From Capsicum annuum (Eukaryota > Streptophyta > Magnoliopsida > Solanales > Solanaceae), in assembly GCF_002878395.1 (NCBI RefSeq), contig NW_025861010.1, forward strand, positions 32,105 to 96,104: DNA of 64,000 nt. Direction: 5' to 3'. Numbering within the stretch: the stretch's first letter is position 1; the number at the start of each line of letters is the position of its first letter. Positions 1 to 11,350 of this stretch are shown piece after piece. A model generated the notes under the pieces. The model was not told where the DNA came from, did not search any database, and saw nothing but the letters and a program-made list of their open reading frames with translations. The position numbers were made by a program, and so were the translations under genes.

Positions 1-1430
1 ATTTGGATCGATAAACAGGCGTAATAATGCAAACAGGGCATTTTCAGTCCAAATTGAAGTGCTATAGCCCACGATTTTAGGGGTGGGCCCGGTGTCTGGG
101 TGTGCTGTATGCCAAAAATTGACCGAGGCATGCGAGGGAGGTTGTGGATCATCCCTATATAATCCTTTTAATTTTGATTAGCCATTTGGGTGGATAAACA
201 GGCGAAATAGCACGAACGGGGCATTTTTGGGCCAAATCGAAGTGGTATAGCACACGATTTTGCGGTTGGGCCTATGGTCCGGGTGTGCTGTTGGCCAAAA
301 ATTGACCAGGGCCTGCTAGGGAGGTTGGGGATCATCCTATTGTGGTCTATTTAATTTTTCGTAGCCATTTGGGTGGACAAACAGGCAAAATAACACGAAT
401 GTGGCATTTTCTATACAAGGTGTGCTATAGCCCACGGTTTAGAGGGTGGGCCCGAGGTCCGGACGTGCTGTGGGCTAAAAATCAATCAAGGCATGCCAGG
501 GAGGTCTGGGATCATCCAAGTGTGCTTTGTTTAAATTTTCATGGCCATTTGGGCAGACAAACAGGCGAAATAGTGCGAACAGGGCATTTTTAGGCTAAAT
601 CGGTGAGCTATTGACCATGATTTTGGGAGTGGCCTAGGGGTTCGGGCGTACAGCGGGCTGAAAATTGATCAAGGCGTGCCAAGGAGGTTGGGGATCATCC
701 CAGTGTGGTCCGTTTAATTTTTTATGGCCATTTGGGTGGACAAATGGGTGAAACTGCACGAACGAAGCATTTTCGGGCCAAATCGATGTGCTATAGCCAA
801 TAGTTTTGGGGATGGGCCAGGGGTCTGGATGTGCTATAGGCCATAAATCGATCGGGGTATGTGAGGGAGGTTGGGATCAGTGTTGTCCATTTAATTTTTC
901 GAGGCCATTTGGGTGGACAAATGGGCAAAACGATGTGTACAGGGCATTTTTGAGCTAAATCGATTTGCTATAGCCTACGATTTTGGAGGTGGGTCCGGGG
1001 TTCGGGTGTGCTGTAGGCCAAAAATCAACCAGAGCATGCCTGGAAGGTTGGGGATCTTTTCAGTATGGTCCATTTAATTTTTCATGGTCATTTGGGTTGA
1101 CAAACGGGCGAAACGGCGAGAATGGGGCATTTTCGAGCAAAATTGGTCTGTTATAGGCCACGATTTAGCGGGTGACCCCAGAGTCCAGGCATGCTGTGAG
1201 CCAAAAATCGATCGATGCATTCTTGGGAGTTTGGGGATTATCCTATTGTGGTCCGTTTAAATTTGTGGCTATTTGGGTGGACAAACGGGAGAAATGGGGC
1301 GAACGGGGCATTTTTGAGCCGAATCGGTATTCTATACCTCACGGTTTTAGGGTTGGGATTGGGATCCGAGCGTATTATGTGCCAAAAATTGATTGAGGCA
1401 TGCCAAGGAGGTTGGGGATCATCCCAATAT
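1..1430 (+). repeat. HOR segment S, first copy (8 monomers)
   Basis: This is a string of eight monomers with anchors at 61, 244, 424, 607, 790, 967, 1150 and 1331. It recurs in the same order at 5095-6335 and 24479-25746. Its first monomer has the unusual GGATCGATAAACAGGCGTAA in place of the usual GGGTGGACAAACGGGCG. The second has GTGGTATAGCACACG, the third TTTCTATACAAGG, and the seventh AGCGGGTGACCCCAGAGTCC. After the eighth monomer this copy continues into a B monomer at about 1440, whereas the other two copies continue into a GATGCGAATGAG monomer. The switch at about 1400-1440 is therefore a recombination junction. It holds no gene. Confidence 0.85.
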
Positions 1431-2439
1431 GGTTCGTTTAAATTTTTGTGGAAATTTGGGTGGACAAACAGATGAAACGATGCAAACGGGGCATTTTCAG
1501 GCCAAATCGATGTGCTATAGCCCACAATTTTAGGGGTCGGCCCAGTGTCTAGGCGTGCTACTGGTAGAAAATTGATCGGGGCATGTCAGGGATGTTAGGG
1601 ATTGTCCCAGTATGGTCCTTTTAATTTTTCGTGCCATTTGGGTGGATAAACGGTGAAACAGCGCGATAGGGGCATTTTGGGCCAAACCGGTGTGCTATAG
1701 CATACGGTTTCGGGCGTGGACTTAGGGTCCGGGGTTGCTGTTGGCTAAAAATTGATCGGGGAATGACAGGGAGGTTGGGGATCATCCCAGTGTGGTCTGT
1801 TTAATTTTTCATAGCCATTTGGGTGGACAAATGGGAGAAAGGGCATGAACGGGGCATTTTCTGTTCAAATCAGTGTGCTATAGCCCACGATTTAGGTGGT
1901 GGGCTCGGGGTACGGGCGTGATGTGTGCCAAAAATCAACCGAGGCATGACATGGACGTTGAGAATCGTCCAAGTATGGTCTTTTTAAGTTTTCGTGGCCC
2001 TTTGGGTAGACAAACTGGCAAAACGACGCGAATGGGACATTTTCGGGCCAAATCAGTGTGCTATTGCCAATGATTTTGGGAGTGGGCTCGGGGTTCGGGC
2101 ATTCTGCCAATCAAAAATAGACCGGGGCATGCTAGGGAGGTTGATGATCATCCTAGTGTGGTCCGTTTAATTTTTTTCTGGCTATTTGGGTGGACAAACG
2201 GGTGAAACTACGTGAATGGGGCATTTTCGGGCCAAAACGATGTGCTATAACCTACAGTTTTGGGGGCGGGCCAGGGTTCAGGGCATGTTGTGGGCCAAAA
2301 ATCAATTGGGGCATGTGAGGGAGGTATGGATCAGTGTGGTCCGTTTAATTTTTCGTTGCTATTTAGGTGGATAAACGGGCGTAACGGAGTGAACGGGGCA
2401 TTTTCGGGCTACATCGATGTGCTATAGGATATGATTTTA

Positions 2440-2460
2440 GGGGTGGGTCCGGGGTCCGGG
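2440..2460 (+). other. Putative G-quadruplex motif (example of monomer G-core)
   Basis: Four G runs of three or more are separated by loops of 1, 3 and 3 bases (GGGG, T, GGG, TCC, GGGG, TCC, GGG). This meets the usual G3+N1-7 pattern. It sits in the G-rich core that recurs in each monomer, though many copies have lost one run by mutation. The CCC stretches in and around it could instead pair with the G runs, so folding is only a prediction. Confidence 0.5.
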
Positions 2461-2786
2461 CGTTCTGTAGGCTAAAAATCGACCAAAGCATGCCAGGGAA
2501 GTTGGGGATTTTCCAAGTATGGTTCGTTTAATTTTTTGTGGCTATTTGGGTGGACAAACGGGCGAAACGGCGTGAACGAGGCATTTTTGGGCAAAATTGG
2601 TGTGCTATAGCCTGCGATTTTATGGGTGGGCCCAGGGTGCAGGCGTGTTGTGGGCAGAAAATCAGTCGGGGCATGCTAGGGAGATAGGGGATCATCTTAG
2701 TGTGGTCCATTTAAATTTTTGTGGCCATTTGGGTGGACAAACGGGCGAAACAACGTGAGCAAGGCATTTTTTAGCCAAATCGATGT

Positions 2787-2903
2787 GCTATAGCCCACGG
2801 TTTTGGGGGTGGGCCTAGTATAGTCCATTTAATTTTGTGGCTATTTTTGTGGACAAACAGGCGAAACAGCGCGAATACGGCATTTTCGCGCCAAATTAGT
2901 GTG
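2787..2903 (+). repeat. Truncated monomer, about 67 bp lost, shared with 22174-22289
   Basis: Anchor spacing falls from 183 to 116 bp. The G-rich core ends at GGGCCTAGTA and jumps straight to GTCCATTTAATTTTG, losing the CCAAAAATCGATCGGGG and GGAGGTTGGGG segments. The same join is present at 22198-22215, so the loss came before duplication D1. Confidence 0.85.
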
Positions 2904-5034
2904 TTATAGCTCACGGTTACGGGGGTGGCCCCGAGGTCCGAGCGTGATATGAGCCAAAAATTCATCGGGGCATGCTAGGAAGGTTGCGGATCATCCCAGT
3001 GTGTTCTATTTAAATTTTCGTGGCTATTTGGGTGGATAAACAGGCAAAACGGTACAAACGAGGCATTTTTGGACTAAATCGTGTGCTATAGCCCACAGTT
3101 TTAGGGTTGGACCCGTTGTCCGGGCGTGTTGTGGGTTGAAAATTGGCTGGGGTATGCCAGGGAGGTTGGGGATCATCCCAGTATAGTTCATTTAATTTTT
3201 TGTGTCCATTTGGATGGACAAACGGGCTAAACTGCACGAATGGGACATTTTCGAGCCAAATTGTTGTGCTGTAGCCAACAATTTTGGGGGTGGGCCAGGG
3301 GTCCGAGTGTGTTGTTGGCCAAAAATTGACCGGGGCATACCAAGGAGGTTGGGGATCGTTTTAGTATGGTTCTTTTAATTTTTGGTGGCTATTTAGGTGG
3401 ACAAATGGTTAAAACGACACGAACGGGGCATTTTCGAGCCAAATCGGTGTGCTATAGCCTACGATTTCAGGGGTAGACTAGAGTCCGGGCGTGCTGTGGG
3501 CTAAAAAGAAAACTGGGCATACCAGGGAGGTTGGGGATCATCCCAAGGTGGTTCATTTAAATTTTTGTGGCCATTTGGTTGGACAAACGGCCAAAACGGC
3601 ATGAATGGTGCATTGTCAAGCTAAATCGGTGGGCTATTGCTCATGGTTTTGGGGGTGGGGCCTGGGTTTGGGTGTTTTGAGGGCCAAAAATTGACCAGGG
3701 CGTGATAGGGAGGTTAGGGATTATCTTAGTGTGGTCTGTTTAATTTTTTGTGGCTATCTAGGTGGACAAATGGGTGAAACAGACCGAACAGGGCATTTTC
3801 AGGCCTAATCAGTGTGCTATAGCTCTTGATTTTGGGGGTGGGGCTGAGGTCCGGGCGTGCTGTGGGACAAAAATCGATCAGGGAATGCTAGGAAAGTTGG
3901 GGATCATCACACTGTGGTTCGTTTAAATTTTCATGGCTATTTGGGTGGATAAATGGACAAAACGACGCAAACGGGGCATCTTTCGAGCCAAATCGGTGTG
4001 CTATAGTCCACAGTTTTGGGGGTGGACCTGGGGTTCGGGCGTGCAATGGGCCAAAAATTGATCGGGGTATGTCAGGGAGGTTGGGACGTCCCAATGTGAT
4101 CCGTTTAAATTTTATGGCCAGTTGAGTGGACAAATGGGCAGAACAGCGCAAACAGGGCATTTTTGGGCAAACTAGGTGTGCTATAGCCCACCGTTTTGGG
4201 GGTGGGCTCGAGGTTTGGGAGTACTGTGGGTCAAAAATAGATCGAGGTGTGTTAGGGTGGTTGGGGATCATCCCAGTGTGGTCCGTTTAAATTTTCGTGG
4301 TTATTTGGACGGACAAACGGGCGAAATAGCGCGAACGGGGCATTTTTGAGCCAAACTGGTGTGCTATTAGCCCACAATTTTTGGGGTGGGCCTGGATTCC
4401 AGGCGTGCTGCAGGCTGGAAATTGAATGAAGCATGCCAGGGAGGTTGGGGATCATCCCAGTGTGGTCTGTTTAATTTTTCGTGGCCATTTGGGTGGACAA
4501 ACGGTGGAAATTGCACAAACGAGGTATTTTTAGGCTGAATCGGTGTGCTATAGCCAACGGTTTTGGGGGTGGGCCAGGGGTCTGGGCGTGCTGAGGTCCA
4601 AAAATCAATCGGGCATGCCAGGGAGGTTAGGGATTGTCCTAGTATGGTTCGTTTAATTTTTCATGGCTGTTTGGTTGGACTAATAGGCAAAATGACGTGA
4701 ACGGGGGATTTTCGAGCCAAATTGGTGTGCTATAGCCCATGATTTTAGGGTGGGCCCAGGGTCCGAGCGTGCTGTTGTCTAAAATTTTGATCGGGGCATG
4801 CCAGGAAGGTTGGGGATCTTTCCATTATGGTCCGTTTAATTTTTTGAGGCCATTTGGGTGGACAAACGGGCAAAATAGCAGAAATGGGGCATTATTGGGC
4901 AAAATCGATGTGCTATCGCCCACAATTTTGGGGGTGGGCCTGGGGTCCAGGCGTGATGTAGGCCAAAAATTGACCGAGGCATGCCAGGGAGGTTGGGGAT
5001 TATCCCAGTATGGTTCGTTTAAATTTTTGTGGCC

Positions 5035-6425
5035 ATTTGGATCGACAAACAGGCGTAATAATGTAGACGGGGCATTTTCGGTCCAAATCGATGTGTTATA
5101 GCCCACAATTTTAGGGGTTGGCTCGGTGTCTGGGCGTGCTGTATGCCAAAAATTGACTGAGGAATGCGAGGGAGGTTGTGGATCATCCCAGTATGATCCT
5201 TTTAATTTTGAGTGGCCATTTGGGTGGACAAACGGGCGAAACAGCGCAAACGGGGTATTTTTGGGCCAAATCGGAGTGGTACAGCACACGATTTCGGGGG
5301 TGGGCTTAATGTCCGGGCGTGCTGTTGGCCAAAAATTGATCGGGGCCTGCCAGGGAGGTTGGGATCATCCCAATATGGTCCGTTTAATTTTTTGTAGCCA
5401 TTTGGGTGGACAAACGGGCGAAATGGCACAAACGGGGCATTTTCTGTACAAGTCGGTGTGCTATAGCCCACGGTTTAGAGGGTGGGCCTAGGGTCCGGGC
5501 GTGTTGTGGGCTAAAAATCAATCAAGGCATGCCAGGGAGGTCTAGGATCGTCCAAGTGTGCTCTGTTTAAATTTTCATGGCCATTTGGCCAGACAAACAG
5601 GCAAAACAGTGCGAACGGGGCATTTTTAGGCTAAATCAGTGAGCTATTGCCCTTGATTTTGGGAGTGGGATCGGGGTTCGGGCGTGCTGCGGGCTGAAAA
5701 TCGATCGGGGCATGCCAGGGAGGTTGGGGATCATCCCAGTGTGGTCCGTTTAATTTTTTATGGCCATTTGGGTGGACAAATGGGTGAAACTTCACGAACG
5801 AAGCATTTTTGGGCCAAATCGATGTGCTATAGCCATTAGTTTCAGGGGTGGGCCAGGGGTCTGGGCGTGCTGTGTGCCATAAATTGATCGGGGTATGTGA
5901 GGGAGGTTGGGATCAGTGTGGTCCATTTATTTTTTTGTGGCCATTTGGGTGGACAAATGGGCGAAACAGCGTGTACGGGGCATTTTTGAGCTAAATCGAT
6001 GTGCTATAGCCTACGATTTTGGAGGTGGGTCTGGGGTCCGGGCGTGCTGTAGGCGAAAAATCGCCTAGAGCATGCCCGGAAGGTTGGGGATCTTTTCAGT
6101 ATGGTCCATTTAATTTTTCATGGTCATTTGGGTGGACAAACGGGCGAAACAGCGCGAATGGGGCATTTAGCGGGTGAGCCCAGAGTCTAGGCATACTGTG
6201 AGCCAAAAATCGATCGATGCATTATTAGGAGGTTGGGGATTATCCTATTGTGGTCCGTTTAATTTTTTGTGGCTATTTGGGTAGACAAACGGGAGAAACG
6301 GCACGAACGGGGCATTTTTAAGCTGAATCAGTGTTCTATACCCCACGGTTTTGAGGGTGGGACTGGGGTCCGAGCATTTTATGTGTCAAAAATTGATCGA
6401 GGCATGCCAGGGAGGTCGGTAATCA
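5035..6425 (+). repeat. HOR segment S, second copy, with a private 34-bp deletion
   Basis: This repeats the eight-monomer string at 1-1430, with anchors 5095, 5278, 5460, 5643, 5826, 6003 and 6335. The seventh monomer has lost about 34 bp at 6165-6170, joining GGGCATTT directly to AGCGGGTGAGCCC. In the intact copies (1140-1175 and 25555-25585) both deletion edges carry ATTT, so this looks like a 4-bp microhomology deletion private to this copy. It lies inside D1. Confidence 0.8.
5480..5499 (+). other. Putative G-quadruplex motif in monomer core
   Basis: The runs GGG, GGG, GGG and GGG have loops of 1, 4 and 3 bases on the + strand, at the same place in the monomer as the motif at 2440. Prediction only. 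Confidence 0.45.
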
Positions 6426-8158
6426 TCCTAGTATGGTCCATTTAATTTTTTTTGTGGTCATCTTTATGGACAAACGAGTGAAATGATGCGAATGAGCTAT
6501 TTTCGGGCCCAATCGATGTGCTATAACCCACAATTTTAGGGGTGGGCTTGGTTCCAGGCTTGCTGTAGCCAAAAATTATGTGGGGCATTGCAGGGGGTTG
6601 GGAATCATTCCAGTATGGTCCGTTCATATTTTTATGGCCATTTGGGTGGACAAAGGGGAGAAACAGCACGAACGGGGTATTTTTAGGCCAAATTGGTGTG
6701 CTATAGCCCATGGTTTTTGGGGTAGGCCCGGGGTCCAAGCGTGCGGTTGGTCGAAAATCGACCGAGCTGTGCCGGAGATGTTGGCGATTATCCAAGTCCG
6801 GTCCATTTAATTTTTTACGGCCATTTGGGTGGACAAACGGGTGAAACGGTGCTAACGAGGCATTTTCGTGCCAAATCAGTGTGCTATAGCCAATGATTTT
6901 GGGGGTGGGCCCAAATTCTAGTCGTGCTGTGGTACAAAAATTAATCGAGTCCTGCTAGGTAGGTTGGGGAGGGTCTCAGTGTGGTCCGTTTAATTTTTTG
7001 TGGCCATATGGGTGGACAAACAAGCGAAACAGCGCGAACGAGGTATTTTCGTGCCAAATCGGAGTGCTATAGCAACCGATTTTGGGGGTGGGCCCAAATT
7101 CTAGGCGTGCTATGGGCCGAAAATAAACCAGGGCCTGCCAGGTAGGTTGGGGATGGTCCCAGTGTGGTCTGTTTAATTTTTCGTGGCCATTTGGGTGGAC
7201 AAACAAGCAAAACATCGCGGACGTGGCATTTTCGAGCCAAATCGGTGTGCTAGCCCACGGTTTCAGAGGTGGGCTCAGGGTCCCTGCGTGTTGTGGGCCA
7301 AAAATTAACTGAGGCATGCCAGGGAGGTTGGGTATCATCCCAGTGTGGTTCGTTTAATTTGTCGTGGCCATTTGGGTGGACAAACAGGCAAAATGGCTTA
7401 AATGGGGCATTTTTGGGCAAAATTGGTGTGCATAGCCTACGGTTTTGGGGGTGGGCCCGGGGTCCGTGTGTGATGTTAGCCAAAAATTGATCTGGGCAAA
7501 CCAAGGAAGTGGGGATCATCCCAGTGTGGTCCGTTTAAATTTTCGTAGAAATTTGGGTGGACAAACAGGCAAAACGATGCAAACGGGGCCTTTTCAGGCC
7601 AAATCGGTGTGCTATAGCCCACAGTTTTAGGGGTGGGCCCGGTATCTGGGTGTTCTACTGGCATAAAATAATCGGGGCATGCTAGGGAGGTTAGGATCAT
7701 CCCAGTATGGTCCTTTTAATTTTTCATGGCTATTTGGTTGGATAAACGGATGAAACAGCGCGATAGGGGCATTTTTGGGCCAAATCGGTGTGCTATAGCA
7801 CAAGGTTTTGGGTGTGGGCCTAGGGTCCGAGCTTGCTGTTTTCTAAAAATTGACCGGGTCATGCCAGGGAAGTTGGGGATAGTCCTAGTATGGTCTGTTT
7901 AATTTTTCGTAGCCATTTGGGTGGACAAATGGGCGAAAGGGCACGAACGGGGCATTTTCTGTTCAAATCAGTGTGCTATAGCCCATGATTTAGGGGGTGG
8001 GCTCGGGGTCTGAGCGTGCTGATGGTCAAAAATCAACAGAAGTATGCCAGGGAGTTTGGGGATCATCCAATTATGGTCTGTTTAAGTTTTTGTGGCCCTT
8101 TAGGTAGACAAACGTATGAAACAGCGCGAATAGGGTATTTTTGGGCCAAATCGATGTG

Positions 8159-8217
8159 CTATTACCCACGGTTTTAGGAGTGGGCTCGGGGTTTGGGGTT
8201 CGAGCCAAAACAATGTG
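8159..8217 (+). repeat. Severely truncated monomer (58 bp between anchors)
   Basis: The anchors ATTACCC and CAATGACC are only 58 bp apart instead of about 183. The core GGGCTCGGGGTTTGGG runs straight into GTTCGAGCCAAAACAATGTG, so about 125 bp is missing near 8195-8200. The equivalent monomers at 2060-2244, 11985-12169 and 16347-16530 are full length, so this loss is private to this HOR copy. Confidence 0.85.
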
Positions 8218-9484
8218 CAATGACCTATAGTTTTGTGGTTGGGCTAGGGGTCCAAGTGTGCTGTGGGCCGAAAATCGATCGGGGCATGCAAGGGAAGTTG
8301 GGATCAGTGTGGTTCATTTAATTTTTCATTGGCATTTGGGTGGACAAATGGGCGAAATGGCATGAACGAGGCATTTTCGGGCTAAATCGATGTGCTGTAG
8401 GCTATGATTTTGGGGGTAGGTCCGGGGTCCGGGCATTATGTAGGCCAAATATCGACCAGAGCATGCTAGGGAGGTTGGGGATCTTCCAAGTATGGTCTGT
8501 TTAATTTCTTGTGGCTTTGGGTGGACAAACGGGTGAAACGGCACGAACGAGGCATTTTTGGGCAAAATTGGTGTGCTATAGCCTGCGGTTTTGTGGGTGG
8601 CCCTAGGGTCCAAGCGTGCTGTGGGCAAAAAATCGATTTAGGCATGCTAGGGAGGTTGGGGATCATCTCAGTGTGGTCCATTTAAATTTTTGTGGCCATT
8701 TGGGTGGACAAATGGGCGAAACGGCGTGAGCGGGGCATTTTTGAGCCAAATGAGTGTGCTATAGCCCACGATTTTGGGGGTGGGCCTGGGGTCCAAGCGT
8801 GATATATGCTAAAAATTCACCGAGGCATACTAGGAAGGTTTGGGATCATCCCAATATGGTCCGTTTAAATTTTTGTTGCCTTTTGGATGGAGAAACGAAC
8901 GAAACGGCGCGAATGGGGCATTTTAAAACCAAATCGGTGTGCTATAGCCCACAGTTTTGAGGGTGGGCCCGAGGTCCGTATATGCTGTGGGCCAAAAGTT
9001 GAGCGAGGCATGCCATGGAGGTTGGTGATCATCCTTGTGTGCTCCGTTTAATTTTTCCAGCCATTTTGGTAGACAAACGGGCGAAATGATGTAAATGGGG
9101 CATTTTTTAGCCAAATGGTGTGCTATAGCCCATGGTTTTGGGTTGGGCTCGGGGTCCAGGCTTGCTGTGGCCAAAAATCATCTGGGCAATTCTAGGGAGG
9201 TTGGGGATCATGCCAGTGTGGTCCGTTTAAATTTTTGTGGCCATTTGTGTGGACAAACGGGCGAAACGGAGCAAATGGGGCATTTTCGGGGCAAATTGGG
9301 TGCTATAGCCCACGATTTGGGGGGTAGACCTGGGGTCCGGGCGTGCTGTCGGTCGAAAATTAACCGGGGTATGCTGAGGATGTTGGGGATCATCCAAGTG
9401 TGGTCTATTTAATGTTTTGTGGCCATTTGGGTGGACAAACGGGTAAAACAGCGCGAACGAGACATTTTTGTGCCAAATCGATGT

Positions 9485-9622
9485 GCTATAGCCCACGGTT
9501 TTAGGGGTGGGCGCGGATTCTAAACATGTTGTGGAAGATTAGAGATAGTCCGAGTGTGTTATAGGCTATGTTTAAACGGGTAAAACAACGCGAACGATCC
9601 ATTTTTGGGCCAAATTAGTGTG
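9485..9622 (+). repeat. 137-bp fusion monomer, diagnostic of type I HORs
   Basis: TTGTGGAAGATTAGAGATAG jumps to a short GTTATAGGCTATGTTTAAAC stretch and then to GGGTAAAACAACG. The same fusion occurs at 17955-18092, 33594-33731 and 60614-60751, where it reads GAAGCTTGGAGATCAT. In HORs at 37-52 kb the same flanking monomers are separated by five to seven full intervals (39705-40617, 44552-45827, 49159-50426). The fusion therefore looks like one ancient deletion of whole monomers, copied with the HOR. Confidence 0.8.
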
Positions 9623-11350
9623 TTATAGCCTACGGTTTCAGGGGTGGACCTTGGGTCCGGGCGTGCTGTGGGCCAAAAATCAACCGGGGTATGCCAGGGA
9701 GGTTAGGGATCGTCCCAGTTTAGTTCATTTAAATTTTTGTTGCTATTTGGATGGACAAACGGGTGTAACGGTGTGAATGGGGCAGTTTCGAGAATAATTG
9801 GTGTGCTATCACCTACGGTTTTGGGGGTGGGCCCAGGGTCCTAGCTTGCTGTGGGATAAAAATTGATCAATGTATGCCAGGGAGTTTGGGGATCATCCTA
9901 GTATGGTCCATTTAATTTTTTTTTGCTATTTTGGTGGACAAACGGGCAAAACAGCGCGTACGGGGCATTTTTAGGCCAAATCGATGTGCTTTAGCTCACA
10001 ATTTTGGGGATAGGATCGGGGTTCGGGCATGCTGTGGGACAAAAATTAATCGAGGTATTCCAGGGAGGTAGGGGATCATACAAGTACGGTCCATTTAAAT
10101 TTTTGTGGCCATTTGGGTGGATAAACCAGTGAAACGGCGTGAACGAGGCATTTTTGGGCCAAATTGGTGTGTTATAGTCCACGATATTGGGGATGGGCTT
10201 GGGGTTCGGGCGTGCTGTGGGCCGAAATTCGATTAGGGTATGCCAGGAAGGTTGGGGATCATCTCAGTGTTGTTCGTTGAATTTTTCGTGGCCATTTGGG
10301 TTGACAAACGGGCAAAACGGCTTGAACAGGGCATTTTTTAGCCAAATCGATGTTCTATAGCTTAAGATTTAGGAGGTGGACCTGGGGTCGAGGCATGCTG
10401 TGGGCCAAAAATTGATCAGGGCATGACAAGAAGGTTGGGGATCATCCCAGTCTGTTTAAATTTTTGTGGATATGTCGGTGGTCAAATAGGTGAAACGCCA
10501 CGAATGGGGCATTTTATGGCCAAATCAGTGTGCTATAGCCCACAGTTTTGGGGTGGGCCTCCTGGCGTGTAATGGGCCAAAAATCGACCGGGGTATGTCA
10601 GGAAGGTTGGGACCATCCCAATGTGGTCCGTTTAAATTTTCATGGGTATTTGGGTAGATAAATGGGCAAAACGACACAAACAGGGCATTTTCGAGCAAAA
10701 TCGATGTGCTATAGCCCACCATTTGTGGGGTAGGCCCAAGGTTTGGGAGTGTCGTAGGATGAAAATCAATCGGGGAGTGCTAGGGAGATTGGGGATAATC
10801 CCAGTGTGATTCGTTTATATTTTTGTCGCCTTTTGGGTGGACAAACGGCTGAAATAGAGCGAATGAGACATTTTCGATCCAAATCGGTGTGCTATAGCCC
10901 ACGATTTTGGGGGTGGGCCTGGGGTTAGGGTGTGTTGTAGGCTAAAAATTGACCAAAGCATGCCAGGGAGGTTGCGTATCATCCTAGTGTAATTCTTTTA
11001 ATTTTTTGTGGTCATTTGTATGGACAAACAGTTGAAACTATGCGAACGGGGTATTTTTCGGTCAAATCGATGTGCTATGGCCAACACTTTAGGGGGTGGG
11101 TCAAGCGTCCAGGTGTGCTGATGGCCAAAAGTCGATCGAGGTATGACATGAATGTTGGAGATTTTCCCAGTATGGTTCATTTAATTTTTCATGGCCATTT
11201 GGGTGGACAAATGGGCAAAACAGCGCGAACGGGGCATTGTCGGGCCAAATCGATGTGCTATATCCCACAGTTTTAGGGTGGGTAGGGTCTGGGCATGTTG
11301 TGGGCCAAAAATTTATCGGGGCATGCCAGGGAGGTTGAGGATCATCCCAA

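Larger units (their letters stand above)
1440..7365 (+). repeat. Large duplication D1, left copy (33 monomers)
   Basis: Thirty-three successive monomers match 20820-26735 in order. The anchor offsets are almost constant: 1514 to 20899, 2421 to 21808, 4000 to 23386, 5095 to 24479 and 7249 to 26620, all 19.37-19.41 kb apart. Shared oddities confirm common descent: the truncated monomer at 2787-2903 (also at 22174-22289), the CCAGTTGAGTGGACAAATGG variant near 4117 (CCAGTTGGGTGG near 23507), and a monomer reading GTGCTAGCCCACGGTTTCAG near 7250. A stretch of about 330 bp around 2640-2960 differs at about 30 positions from its partner, roughly 91% identity by hand count. The copy ends near 7365, where it passes into a type I HOR while the right copy goes elsewhere. 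Confidence 0.85.
7366..11350 (+). repeat. Type I HOR, copy 1 (about 22 monomers, 4.0 kb)
   Basis: It begins with a monomer whose anchor reads GTGTGCATAGCC (two bases short, at 7430), then the B monomer (7611), then monomers with GATAGGGGC, CTGTTCAAATCAG, CTATTACCC, CAATGACC, CTGTAGGC (the 177-bp form) and so on, ending with the CTGATGGCCAAAAG / GGAGATTTTCCCAG monomer (11074). The order matches 15540-19745, 31385-35470 and 58400-61815. One monomer, the ATTTTTGTGG / CACGGTTATGGG type present at 17226, is missing here between 8759 and 8941. The truncated monomers at 8159-8217 and 9485-9622 lie within it. It holds no gene. Confidence 0.8.

Noticed and set aside
10805..10820. Yeast-type replication origin match in GTTTATATTTTTG monomers
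   Set aside because: The match to the ARS core is incomplete and appears only because of the A/T block of the satellite. There is no other origin evidence.
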